Shown here piece by piece: positions 1 to 10,799 of a DNA stretch of 30,127 nucleotides (position 1 is its first letter; each line of letters starts with the position of its first letter). The DNA is taken from contig MNCI01002038.1 of assembly GCA_015680685.1 (NCBI GenBank), positions 460,258-490,384 on the forward strand, read 5' to 3'. The stretch is from Gnetum montanum (Eukaryota > Streptophyta > Gnetopsida > Gnetales > Gnetaceae). The notes under the pieces were generated by a model, which ran no database searches, had not been told where the DNA came from, and worked only from the letters and a program-made list of their open reading frames with translations. A program made the position numbers and the translations under genes.

Positions 1-2
1 AA

Positions 3-763
3 AAGGGAGTTATTTCCCTTAGCTGTCTTCGTCTCACCAATCAATGGATTACTTGGGATATGTTCGAAAACTTATATGGGGCTTCCAGAATTATGCACCA
101 TTTCCTTGATAGACTTTATCACTTCATTCATCAGTATTTGCATTTGGATGCTTCGGTTCCTAGTCTCTTCCATGGTCTTCAATGGACTAATGGATCGAAC
201 CTTCTACCCTATAAACCACATGTGCCTTTTCAGCTGTTACATGATTCCTCTTTGATTGTTAATTGCTGCAATCGATCATGGCACAAAGATGAGTCTGAAC
301 AGTTTTGGCTCTCTCTCTTTTCAAGAGTTTGGAGCCTTCCGACTCTTCCAAAAATTAAACAATTTCTTTGGTGCCTCTTGCATCAAGGCCTGCCTATCAG
401 CAAACGTTGTGAATACCTTGGGATTTCAAACCCTAATTGCCTTCTCTATGGAGGTCTTGAAGATTTTGTCCATGTTTTCTGGCATTGCCCTTTCACTCAG
501 TCTTCATGGGAGTGGGTTTCTAAAGTTTTTCCTTTGTGTATGTTTTCCCAGGAGGATATTTTATTCGGCTTTTTGGCCACACCCCTCTATTGACCTTCAG
601 TTTCTTTGGAAAGTTATTAGGCCCCTCGTTCTTTACTATATATGGAAGCGCAAATGCACTGCTCTTTTTCAGAACACTAATTCGTCCAACTCTAACCATT
701 TAAATATTATGGAAAAATCTCAAATTCTTCGCCTTGTGCATTTCCAAATTTTATCTTGTACTT
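3..763 (+). pseudogene. LINE-B ORF2 C-terminus with zf-RVT zinc-binding domain (partial, frameshifted)
   Basis: The frame is open from base 3 to 593. The C-terminal motif IRPLVLYYIWKRK appears in another frame (about 600-660), so a frameshift lies near 580. Residues of the form FWLSLFSRVWSLPTLPKIKQ followed by FLWCLLHQGLP are the typical zf-RVT opening of plant LINE reverse transcriptases. Of the usual Cys/Cys/His/Cys set, CLLY has lost the second Cys, while the later His and HC remain. The ORF2 protein makes cDNA at the target site (target-primed reverse transcription). The endonuclease and RT core are upstream, outside the window. It is non-functional: frameshifted and missing a zinc ligand. 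Confidence 0.75.
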
Positions 764-1097
764 CTAAGTTAAAGTTGGATACTAATCAGTTGTTTTATTG
801 TTTGCAGCCTTGGAGCAGATACACCAACTCGTGCACTCCTCCCAATCTCGATCTGCTACATCGGAGTGTGTTATCATAATTTTGAGCATTTTGAGCTCTT
901 TGTTGTTCTCCTGGTTTTGGATTCCCAGCATTAGGTTGCTCTTTGGAATGTACTCCCACTCCCTAAGAAGGATTAAGTTTCAAGATGTTTTCATTCATCA
1001 TCTACATTTGTCATTGTTCTTCTCCCTATTTATCCATTAATATGCTCAAATGTAGATCATGTACTTAATCTTATTTAATTAATAAAATTCTCTTTTT

Positions 1098-1118
1098 GGG
1101 GTCCGACACCCCCCCCCC
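1098..1118 (+). other. LINE 3'-terminal hairpin and C-rich tail
   Basis: A GGGGT-CCGAC-ACCCC hairpin is followed by a run of ten C (1109-1118) and preceded by TTTTT. The same element, differing at two bases, lies on the minus strand at 7805-7819 at the end of LINE-C. It is probably the 3'-end structure recognised by the LINE reverse transcriptase; the function is inferred. Confidence 0.5.
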
Positions 1119-3154
1119 TTAAATAAAAAGAAACTAATATTATATAAAATGAATTAATTATTTATATTTCACTTAGAGCTTTTTTTTCTTGAAGTTGTAA
1201 TTGAAAAGTGACATCTTTGAGATTATGGTAGAAACTCTTGAAGAAAGGTCATGATTATGCTCTTGCTATTGAAAAATAACTACACAAGCTTCCAAATAGA
1301 GTAGAGAATAAGTGGTCGAAGACATTTTCAAATGCAAAGAAAGGAACTAGGCAAAGCACGCTAATCACCAAGAATAACTTCATTGATGCTTGGTTGAAAG
1401 TTGTTACAAATTCTAGATGTTCATTTCCAATCATGTTGAGTAATAGGGCACTAAAAAACATGAGAAAATGAGTCTTCACTTCTACAAATAGGACATTGAG
1501 GTAAAACATTTTTCATATGTTTAAGATGAATGTTGATAGAAAGACCTTGATATATAAGTTACTATGAAAAAAATACAAATTTTATGTATGAGCTCTTTAA
1601 ATATCTTTCATTTTCCTCATTTAAAAGTACAATGATAATTGTATTATTAGGACCTTATTCAATTTTTTATTAATAAGATCATTTTTTATAATAATCTCAT
1701 AAGAAACATTTGAATTAAAAGGAAAAATAGATTTGTCATCCTTTAAAAAAAATATCTAGAAAAGCTTGATGCAAACTTTTGTCAACTTTAAATAAATTCT
1801 TAATATTAGAAATTAAATTTTTAAAATTCATTTTTCTATCACTATTCAAATCATAAATGTTGGAAGCTAAATTTCATGTAATCCATTTATCATGCATAAA
1901 TAGATAAGAAACTGCTATGGTACCGAATTTTTTCTAGGTGGTACATAATCTAAATGAATTAGTAGCCCAAGCTTCTTCATGAATAGAAAGCCATCATGGG
2001 CTAATTTTCTTAAGCAGGTATTTTAAAATTGTAATATGATTGTAATTCCAATATTTACTAAGTTTGCATCATGTCTTCCAAATTTAGTTAAGAATTAAGA
2101 CACCAAAAATAAAAATGTCTAAATGAAAAAGAAGGTAGTGAAAAAAGTTATGATAAGACCAACTATTATCATTCTTAGGTTTTTCTTGCATAATTCTATT
2201 TCTTAAAAGAAGCATCTAAATGTCATCTTTATTAATGCAATTTGTAATTCATTTTATGACAAGAGAAATTTCGTGGTTATAACAACTAATGAGACCAACT
2301 TCTCCATCTTTCTTACTACTAGTGCAAATATCCCAAGCACCTCTAGAAAAGCCTTTTCTATGTTGCTTAGCAAACCAAAGAAATTGGTGGATCATACGAT
2401 CAATTCTATCATAAGAAGTTTTAGAAGAACTCCAAAAATTATAGTAATAAACATGAGTTGATTGAAGCATTTGCTTAATAATTAAAACTTTGTCACCAAG
2501 GGTGAGTTTTTTCTTTCTTTCTATTTATCAATCTTCTTTTCCATTTTATCAACCACATAATTCCACAAAATAGGAATATTAGGCTCAAACAAAAAATATA
2601 TATTCCTAAATTTTTTTAAAGAAATAGTTATTCAAGATTTGAGAGTAACCCATTCATTAATATTGCTATTACAATAAATAGCAGGTTTTTGTCAATTGAT
2701 ACAAAAGCCAAATAAAATGCAGTAATCATCCATTCTAGCTAACAAAGTATTAAAATGTTACAAAGAATTATTTATCATAAAAAAAGAATCATTTGCAAAG
2801 TGCATGTTATGCAATTACATACCTTGATCATCAAATGAAATTTCCTTAATGATATTCCTTTGTAGATCATAATGCAAATTATGTGAAAGAAAGTCTACAA
2901 CAATAATAAAAAGATAAGGAGCAAGAGTACAACCTCAAAAAATTGACTATTAAAGAGAAAGAACGAATTCAATTGAAAATTAGTAGCAACTTGAGTATTA
3001 GCATTAGTGAGCAAGGTACAAACAAGATGAATAAAATAATCACCAAATCCTAGTTTATAAAGATAAGAAATAATAAAATTCATTCAATATTGTCATAAGC
3101 TTTAACATAACCAACTTAATAAAAGCAATGTCCTGGTTAGTATTTGAAACCTGC

Positions 3155-3674
3155 TGTAACATCTCGTTCCTAGATGTCATGATAAACATTAAATATGTGT
3201 AACATTTGACATTATGCATGATGAATGTGATAGGGAAAATATGGAAGAAAATGCAAAGAATGCTTTATTAATGTGAAAATAGTGTATATGGGTCATGCTC
3301 TAAGGGTTCCTTAAGGTTATCTTCCTTTAGTATCTATCCCTTAAAAGCAATCTAGCACTACGATCATGATTAGGCCTAAACCTAGCTAGAAGGGATGGCC
3401 ATTCACCTTCCTATCCCACTTCACCCAACACCTATTACTCATCGTTGTTGGTTCCACAACTCCATGTTAGCATAACTTGTAATTACCAAGTATAAATACT
3501 TTAGATCAAACATTCCAAGGTTATCTCAAGATACATGCTTGTTTTTATAACATGTCCTTTTAGATCTTATTATCACTTTCCTTTTCAAGTTTTATTATAA
3601 TAATTACATCATTTGTTACGAATCAAAACCATCTTTGTTACAAAATGACTCCATTCGAGAATGGGAACATGACA
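3155..3674 (+). repeat. Probable solo LTR nested in LINE-A
   Basis: The segment interrupts the LINE-A RT between FVQGRHILSN and the VSNTNQDIAF block, which should be only a few residues apart. It begins TGTAACATCTCG and ends ATGACA, giving TG...CA termini, and has a TATA box (TATAAAT, 3491-3498) about 340 bp from its start, as expected for a plus-oriented LTR of 520 bp. No convincing 5-bp target duplication remains (CCTGC against TCCAC), so the exact ends are provisional. No internal retroelement coding is attached, hence 'solo'. Confidence 0.5.
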
Positions 3675-3803
3675 TCCACTACATTCCCTTTAAGATTCAA
3701 TAACATTACTTAAGATATGTCTACCTTGAACAAAAGAAATCTACTCAAGTCTAATTATATCTTCAATAATCTTCTAAATTTGGCAAGCCATGCATTTACC
3801 TAA

Positions 3804-3889
3804 AATTTTATAAGTATTGTTAAGAAGAGTAATAGGCCTTCAATTNGAATTTTATAAGTATTGTTAAGAAGAGTAATAGGCCTTCAATT
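3804..3889. repeat. 42-bp direct repeat around an N (likely assembly artefact)
   Basis: Bases 3804-3845 and 3848-3889 are identical over 42 bp and are separated only by the N at 3846 and one G. Both copies encode the same LINE-A RT segment (antisense RPITLLN). A biological tandem duplication that happens to straddle an N is less likely than unmerged contig ends. Confidence 0.75.
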
Positions 3890-5899
3890 ACCAATATGTT
3901 GAAGATCCCCATTCTTAGGAAGAAAAGAAATCACACCTTTATTAATATTTTTACCTAGAGAAACTTTTGAATGGATTTTTGAAAAACATGAAAGAGATAA
4001 TCTTCAACAATGTCATACTACTTCTTAAAAAACATGAAAGAGATAATCTTTTAGCCATTGGTTTGATTTTTTCTACCATAATTTCTACTTAAAGAAAAAT
4101 TTGATGTACTTCTATTATAAAATGAGAAATATGCATACTAGAGGCCTAGAAGGATTCCTTACTAAGACCTTCAAAAGAAAAAAGAAAAGAAAAATGATTC
4201 ACCAAAAAATTATTAATAGTATTAGGATCTGCAATGACAAAATCATTTATATAAAGTGATTTTGGTTTAGGTACTTGACCCTTTCCTTTCAGAAATTTCA
4301 AAAACTCCTTACAAGGTTCATCTTCAATTTTTAGACAACCCATGCAACTTTTAGTGAAAGCACTTTTGGCTTTAAAAGCATTTGAACATTATTTAGCATA
4401 ATGAGCTTTAGCCAATACTTTCTAAGTTTCAAAATCAAAGAGATTTTGATCTCTAATAATTTGCATTTATTTGACAAATTCTACAAGGTCTTATTGAACT
4501 TGATACTTATGCTTTGAAAATTGCTCTCCAAACCATCTAGCATAATTTTTGACTCTACAAGTAGTTTATTGCCACTAATCAATCCAACCAATATCACTAG
4601 TAGCCTTTTTTTTAAAAAAAAAACTTCCATAAAGACTTGAAAATATTTTTTCCATTGGATCCTATGAATGTATTAGCATTCATATGGAAAATTTCATAAT
4701 TTCAAAAGAAGGAATAATTAACTATAGAGATAAAAATACTAATAGAAAAATGATCTAACAAAGTAGCATTTTTTTGCACTTTTACTTTCCTTGTAGGCTT
4801 CCAAAATGAAATATTAGAGATGTAAATTCTATCAAGTCGATAAATAATTATATCATTTCATTGTTGATAATTACACAAAATATAATAATTTTCATTAATG
4901 TGGGAATAAATACATAAAATCAAAAAGAAAATATTTTTCTTTAAAATTACACCAAACTTCTTTTTCTTAAGAAGACATATTAGGAGAAAGATCACCAAGC
5001 TTACCTAAATGACCTTCAACTATATTGAAATCACCACCAATAATCCAAGAAACTTTAGGGAGAGATAGAAGATATTTTCAAACCTTTGAACAATATTTCA
5101 AATTATTAGGATCATAAATATTACAGAGTCCACTTCTCATTTTTCACTATGATAAGTAATCCAAATAGCTCTTTTAAGGTTGTCAAAGCCAAAATTCAAA
5201 ACTTTTCCAGTCCAATTTTTGTTAAAAAGAATTACAACACCTATTTTATTAACTTCATGAATAGTAGAAAAAAATATATTTCTTTAAAATACATTTACTA
5301 ACAAAATTAATATCATGTATGGAAACCTTAATTTCTCAAGGAAAATAAAATTTAGATATAAATGTCAATTTGAAAGATACTACATAATAATCTTTGCTTG
5401 AGACCTATTAAAAAGATCCTAAACATAAAACTAACATTGAGATGTATAGAGAAGACTCCCATCCTTAATTTCTTAAGATCAAAATTTGTCCCACAATCAA
5501 TGTTGCTAATAGTTGAAAAGGCATTATCCAGTAAAAAAAACATTTGAAATAGTGATAGAAGTAGAGAGAGAAGAAAATACCTTTTAGGTTATTAAATTGA
5601 AAGCAGTATCTATAGGCCACTTCTTTTTGTATTACACTAAGTTAAATCCATCTACATCAATATTTCCACTACTAGTCCCTACTAAAAATTTCTTCTTCTT
5701 TTTTTTCTAAAGAGAAATTCACTTTAAATATTGAGAGTTTACTAGCACCTTTAGTATTAAAAGAATTACTACAAGGCTAAGAACGCATTAAATAAGATTT
5801 CATTTATGTCTACTAAAAAGTATCATTATTTTCCATAGTACTATAGCCTCTTTCCCACTCTAAGGAAAAAAGAAGAGAAGAGATGAAGCACTTAACTAA

Positions 5900-7790
5900 G
5901 CCCTTAGGTGGGGATTCAATAGCTAAGCAAGAAAAGAAGGTCAACTTGAATGATTCAAATCATTTCTTTCTATGTTGGCTAGCAAGTAGGAATCTAATCA
6001 CTAACATCCATACCTTGATTTGCTATTTTTCAATTTAATCTTTATGTTCTTAATTGTAAATATGAATCATCCACTTCAAGAAGGAAACTTGTAATTACCA
6101 ATGTTAGATCAATGAGGGAGAAGAGCTCAAAAGTGAATTTCAACATACATACTATTTTCCTGAATCACACAATTACCAAATGCATTATGTATGGAAGACA
6201 CAAGATCATTGAAATAACCAAATCCAAGATGCCCAATTTTGAACTTGTAGATGGATGAAACAATTATATATACAACATTATTGGTCTCTCAACATTTGGA
6301 AAAATCACACAAAAAAAGACTTTATCTCTAAGGATGTTGCTTCTTTCAAGCAGGTGAGAGTGTAGAAAAACATGCCTTGTTGGTGGATCAAAGGTTGTTT
6401 TCCTTCAAAATGGGAGCTAGAGGGGTGTGGACATCCTTATAGGTTTCATGCCATCACAATCATCACCAAAGAACTACATGCCCCTAATTCCTTCATGTAT
6501 TACATCACAAGGATATGTAGGCTTGTGAAAGAATGTATCTTAGCTCCTTTAAGTGAATGGTATCATGAGTATGTGCTAGTGCTCTCGAGTACATTGTGTG
6601 CATTATGTTGATTTAGTCACTTTTGTGATTATGTAGATGTCTTCACATACAGGTGTGTCCATCGTGTTAGTCTTATCACATGTATGATTTATGATGGCAT
6701 ATTTACTACACTTTTAGCCATTGGACTAACATGTTATATGCACTTATGTTGTGCTCATAGTTATTGTATTCATTAAGGTATAGTCCATCTTAGATCTACT
6801 TTGGAATATTTGGCCACTTTTGGACTCAAGAGTGGTGTCAAGTGGTGCTTCTCCAAAGAATTATCATTACACTCATGTAGACAAAACTCCCTTAGTGGGC
6901 TACTATGTCCAACCATGTCAATCATCTCTTCCCTTCTAGTGGATAAGATAGCATCTCAATGTTTGTCCATATGTGCATGATGGTGTTTAGGGGCTTTCCC
7001 TTTGGAACGATAACTACAATCTTTCTAATGTCTTGGAGAAATAATGTTTTCTGGTTTATCTTTAACTTCAAGATTTCCTACCAATATATGAACTTGTTCT
7101 ACTACCTACACAAAACTCCTATCTTCTTCACAAATCCCACCTCCTTCAAGTGCACCTCTAGAACCTTGAACAATAGGAAATGCACATACACATGAGGGCT
7201 TCATAGAGACAAACATGCATAATGTGAAAAATGAAGTCCCCTAGTTTCATCTTTTCTATTGTCATATTATGTTTTTTCATTTCATCTTCTCTCTTGTCTG
7301 GATAGCTTAACCAACATCCTTTCAACTTAGAAGGTAAAGTCTTTTCAAAAAATATCTCTTCTAATAGTAGAGATAAGAGGAATGAATACTAAAACTAAAA
7401 GTCATATCATTCTTGCAGGATGATAATCTTTAGCCTAAGGAGATCAAGTGATGAATATTACAATAACTTATTTGACTTGTTTAGTATATGACATGATGCT
7501 TTGAAGGATGAAAAGTTGTCACTTACATGATTATTTTCAAGATTTTTAGAAAGTCATAGAGTGATAGGCTAATATCTTATTGTTACTTGAGGCACCATTA
7601 TACTCCTCTATAATTCTTTTAAAAGTACTATGTTGGCTATATGTCTTGGGATATATTTATAGTTAGTCTTTTAAGTTCTAACACCCAACTCTCCCATATC
7701 CTTCTCAGCCCCTATGTGATGATGAAAGCAAACTTATGATAATGGTAAAACAAAGCTAATATGATTAGGGATGTTGAACCTAATGAATAA
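5900..7790. other. Unassigned AT-rich interval
   Basis: I see no recognisable gene or element. The longest plus frames (6372-6611, 79 codons; 6959-7195, 78 codons) resemble no family I know and lack flanking gene signals. The part next to 5900 may be diverged LINE-A 5' sequence. No LTR pair, terminal inverted repeats or RNA gene was visible by eye. Confidence 0.4.
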
Positions 7791-7794
7791 TAAG

Positions 7795-7824
7795 GGGTGG
7801 GGAAGGGGTGTTAGACCCCAAAAA
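7795..7824 (-). other. LINE-C 3'-terminal hairpin and C-rich tail
   Basis: On the minus strand TTTTTTTGGGG precedes the GGGGT-CTAAC-ACCCC hairpin and a C-rich tail. It matches the LINE-B terminus in 13 of 15 bases; the two differences are both transitions, in the CG dinucleotide of the loop. Confidence 0.5.
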
Positions 7825-9317
7825 AATATTAATGATGAACAAAGAAAATTCAAAGTACATCATAAACTTAATACTAAGTAGGAAAACTTTCTATTTTTAG
7901 GTTTGTCTACTCAAGTATAAAACTTTATAATAACTAATATAGCTATATAATTATAATATATATTTTTCCAAGAGAATCTTTTTCTTTTTCTTATCAATGG
8001 GATATTAGAATTAATTCATTTAGAATTACGTCTCATGTTGAAAAAAAATAATCAAAACTAGTGTATGTCCTTTTATAATAATTTCCATGAAAAAGTTCAT
8101 CACTTAGCTAACTGTTATAACACGAATTATTTATTTTTCATGATAGAGTATAGCCAATACATAACCATAATAACTCATATAAATATGTTAATGTCTAGCC
8201 TAGATTTATGATGATAATTATTTATTTTTTGTGACAACCTCCAACTATTAGTTGATTTCTTTGGCCAAAATTTAAAAAATTCCAAGATTACATCTAATCA
8301 TCAACATCTAAGAGAAAGTCTAAAGAAAAAACCCAATGGTTTTGGGATGTATTTTAAGATTTTCATCCTTATAACCAATCTTGAAAAATCTACCCTCTAG
8401 GATAAGAAAATGATTAGGCCTTATCTTTATTTATAAGTGCTTGCATAAATTTTCACTTCTTAGTAAATGATTTCATGTATAGAGGAGAAAAATAATCTCT
8501 TCAAAGAAAAATAGATGTAATACTAAAAAATAAGAAAAAAATTGCTATATAAGTTGATAGCTTTACCAACTTGATCCCATAAAACAAAAAAGAATTGATA
8601 TTATAATAAACAAATTAATTGTTCAACATTCAATTGAAGCTTTCTTGCCTAAAGCTATAACTAAATATCTTTGGGAATCTGATATTTAGCTCCTAAATAG
8701 AGAAAATAATTGTGCATTGAAGTTTCTAAATAAAATTAAAAACAAACAACTAAATAAAATTTTAAATACAAAGAAATGAAGTAAACAGAGCAGATTGATC
8801 ACTAAGAATAATATCATTGATGCTTTAAATAGAATGACCTTAATCTATTAAACATCATAAAAATTCAAATTTTGATATAAGTGAAAAATTTTCAAATATC
8901 TTTCATTTTTCTTATCAAAAAGTGTTGTGGTAATTGCATTCTCCAAATCTTATTATAATTGTTATGATTTAGACCATTCTTGATAATTATCTCATATGCA
9001 ACCCTATAGTTGAAAGGAAAAACATATTTGTCATCATGCTAAAGAATATCTAGAAAATCTTTATGCAAACTATTGTCAACTTTAAATAAATTATCAAGAA
9101 CAAAAATTAAATTTTTAAAAGTTTTTCTTCTCATTCAATTCAAACCATAGAGGCTAGAAGGTTCCTTCCATGTCATCTATCAATCATAAATACATAAACA
9201 TAAAATTGTAGTAATTCCTAATTTTCTCCAAAGTGGTGTACAATCTAGATGAATGAGTAGCCCAAGTTCCTTAATTAAAAGGAATTCACTATGAACAACT
9301 TTGCTTAATGATATCTT

Positions 9318-9507
9318 CTAATGAACCATAAAGGATCATCACCCAAAGGCTCAATGCTCATTCCACCAAGGCAAGATTCTAGGAGGGTTGGTGGATAAGC
9401 GAAGGCCCAACCTCATTCGAGTGGTTATGCCCAAGCTCAAATCCAAGTCTTACAACTTGAGAAACAAGCACCTTACCATGACTCCAAGTAGTGGGACCTT
9501 GCTAATC
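9318..9507. mobile_element. 190-bp insertion in LINE-C with target-site duplication
   Basis: Alignment with LINE-A is continuous on both sides but broken here. The flanks carry ATATCTT at 9311-9317 and 9508-9514, and the match extends with mismatches to about 13 bp (cttaatgatatctt against gctaatcatatctt). The insert starts CTAATGAACC and ends GTGGGACCTTGCTAATC. It has a higher GC content than the LINE, no poly(A), no obvious terminal inverted repeats and no tRNA-like A/B boxes. It could be a short non-autonomous element or a filler fragment; the family is unknown. Confidence 0.5.
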
Positions 9508-9916
9508 ATATCTTTTGAAACTACAATATGTTTGTAGTTCCAATACTTACTAAGCATGTACTACACCTTTCAAATTTGTATAAGCATTGAAGAACTAAGA
9601 ATAGAAATGACATGAGGAAAAAGAAAATAATAGAGAGATTTAATGAAAGACTAACTATAATCATTTTTAGCTTTTTCTTGCATAATTTTATTTCTAAGAA
9701 GGATCATCAAAACATCATCTCCATCAATGCAATTTGCAATCCATTTTATTAAGAGACAAACACCTTTCTTATAATAATTAATGAGGCCAAGTCCTCCATC
9801 TTTCTTACTAGTAGTGCAAATATCCTAAGAAACTCTAGAAAATAATTCTTATTTTGATTTGTAGACCATAGAAATTAATGAATAATTTGATCACTTATGT
9901 CATAAAGGTAGGCTAG

Positions 9917-9935
9917 GATGATGATGATGATGATG
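9917..9935. repeat. (GAT)n microsatellite at LINE-C edge
   Basis: About six GAT units, flanked by near-identical words 'tcataaaggtaggctagg' and 'tcataaagctagg'. Confidence 0.7.
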
Positions 9936-9989
9936 TCATAAAGCTAGGACACAATCATGATAAGGTTGCCAATTCTAATCATAGTTGAT

Positions 9990-10307
9990 GCATTGTTATA
10001 TTTTTTGGAAGTTGTTTTAAGGTATCATTTTGGCTAATAGTATTCCAAGTAACTACCTTTGAATAAGCATTTAAAATAATTTCTTACCATATTGTCTAAG
10101 GATTATCAATTATTTGTGTTGTACCTACTTTTTTAAATTCATTTCAAATTAAAAGTAAATGGTTTCAATATTATTCCACAAGGATTTAGGCACCAAATCC
10201 CCAAGATACACTATTACAAGGCATGTTCTTAGCTCCTTGGGATCATTGGGAATCATCCAAGTTTATAACCTAACTTATGAATTCAATTTTCTATGATCCC
10301 CATCAAG
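9990..10307. other. Unassigned AT-rich interval
   Basis: Nothing recognisable. It may contain a few further bases of LINE-C, but similarity to LINE-A is not convincing beyond about 9905. Confidence 0.3.
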
Positions 10308-10625
10308 TCAAAATTTTTCTAATTATCAAAGCTTTGGAATCATAATTTTTCTAAGTATTGGAGCTAGCACAATTCAAAAATTTTTCTAAGTGTTAAATCT
10401 AGCATGGTTAAAAATTCTTCTAAGTGTTGAAATTGAAGCTTCAGCATCAAAATTTTTCTATTGAACCTAACGCTCTACATCAAAATTTTGAAGTGTTGGA
10501 GCTAAAACTTTAGCATCAAAATTTTTCTAAGTGTTGAAGCTGAAACTTTGATGTCAAAATTTTTCTAAGTGTGATTGATGTAAAGTCAAAATTTTTGTAA
10601 GTGTGATTGATGTTGGGCATCAAAG
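10308..10625. repeat. Degenerate minisatellite, ~28-40-bp unit
   Basis: About nine imperfect units share the core 'catcaaaatttttctaagtg' followed by a variable part such as 'ttggagctaaaacttta'. Core positions are near 10311, 10351, 10379, 10411, 10449, 10481, 10518, 10556 and 10588. Units differ by substitutions and small indels, so this is an old array. Words of the unit ('aagtgttgga') recur nearby at 10781 and, on the minus strand, next to the T run at 11875. Confidence 0.65.
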
Positions 10626-10756
10626 AGCTAACTAATGTTGAACATCAAAAGTTAGAATCAACATTAAAACAAGATTGATGGTGGACATAAAAAATGAAAG
10701 ACCATACTTCTTATTTCTGAATTTGACCACAAGTTACACTTGACACTGAGTTCAAT

Positions 10757-10792
10757 TTTAGCAATCCTAAGTAGAATTTAGCAATCCTAAGT
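10757..10792. repeat. Short tandem duplication
   Basis: 'tttagcaatcctaagt' occurs at 10757-10772 and 10777-10792 with a 20-bp period. Confidence 0.7.
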
Positions 10793-10799
10793 GTTGGAT

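Larger units (their letters stand above)
1..1118 (+). mobile_element. LINE-B, 3' end of a plant non-LTR retrotransposon
   Basis: The segment contains the C-terminal part of a LINE ORF2 (zf-RVT domain), then a 3' untranslated stretch with AATAAA-like signals. It ends in a 15-base hairpin GGGGTCCGACACCCC (1098-1112; stem GGGGT/ACCCC) running into a C run (1109-1118). The 5' part lies outside the window. To the right begins LINE-A in the opposite orientation, so the two meet tail to tail. The related LINE-C continues about 790 bp past the point where LINE-A stops, so LINE-B probably inserted into the 3' region of LINE-A; that order is inference. Confidence 0.75.
1255..5300 (-). pseudogene. LINE-A ORF2 (endonuclease-RT-zf-RVT), multiply broken
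   Basis: ORF2 nicks target DNA and reverse-transcribes the element RNA. Visible endonuclease motifs are GVVILFNKNWTGKVLNFGFD (about 5250-5190) and SLPKVSWIIGGDFNIVEG (about 5065-5010; GDFN is a core APE-type endonuclease motif), then YRLDRIYISN near 4830. RT motifs are RPITLLN (about 3895-3870), FVQGRHIL (about 3745), QDIAFIKL (about 3130), YKLGFGDYFIHLVCTLL (about 3065-3010), and FAND at about 2795, where the catalytic FADD/YADD motif is expected, so one catalytic Asp is lost. SYDRIDRMIHQFLWFAKQHR lies at 2415-2345. The tail with LILYSIWKL (about 1300) matches LINE-B's LVLYYIWKR. The RT is split by a nested LTR after FVQGR. Confidence 0.8.
1119..5900 (-). mobile_element. LINE-A, degenerate LINE containing a nested solo LTR
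   Basis: Reading on the minus strand, ORF2 pieces appear in the correct order: endonuclease (about 5260-4990), linker (about 4343-4146), RT (about 3960-2240, interrupted by 3155-3674), and the C-terminal zf-RVT/tail region (about 1510-1255). The right boundary is uncertain; 5300-5900 is poorly conserved and may be the ORF1/ORF2 junction. The copy is full of stops and frameshifts and contains the N at 3846. A closely related copy, LINE-C, lies at 7790-9905 in the same orientation and helps delimit both. Confidence 0.75.
7790..9905 (-). mobile_element. LINE-C, 5'-truncated relative of LINE-A
   Basis: On the minus strand the segment 9905-8590 parallels LINE-A 2420-1140. For example 'ctccatctttcttact' occurs at about 9798 and 2303, and 'cattgatgctt' near 8817 and 1381. 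LINE-C continues to the left through about 790 bp of 3' sequence absent from LINE-A and ends at the hairpin GGGGTCTAACACCCC (minus strand, 7819-7805) followed by the C-rich tail TTCCCCACCCC. The right end near 9905 is a 5' truncation typical of LINEs and lies next to a (GAT)6 run. A 190-bp insertion sits at 9318-9507. No open coding frame of useful length remains. Confidence 0.65.

Noticed and set aside
256-879. 207-codon plus frame as an independent gene
   Set aside because: Only its end (from about 590) matches LINE ORF2; the first part is an out-of-frame shadow of the zf-RVT coding.
5900-7790. tRNA, rRNA or snRNA genes here or elsewhere in the window
   Set aside because: No cloverleaf, A/B box pair or rRNA-like sequence was seen on either strand by eye; a dedicated tRNA scan was not possible.
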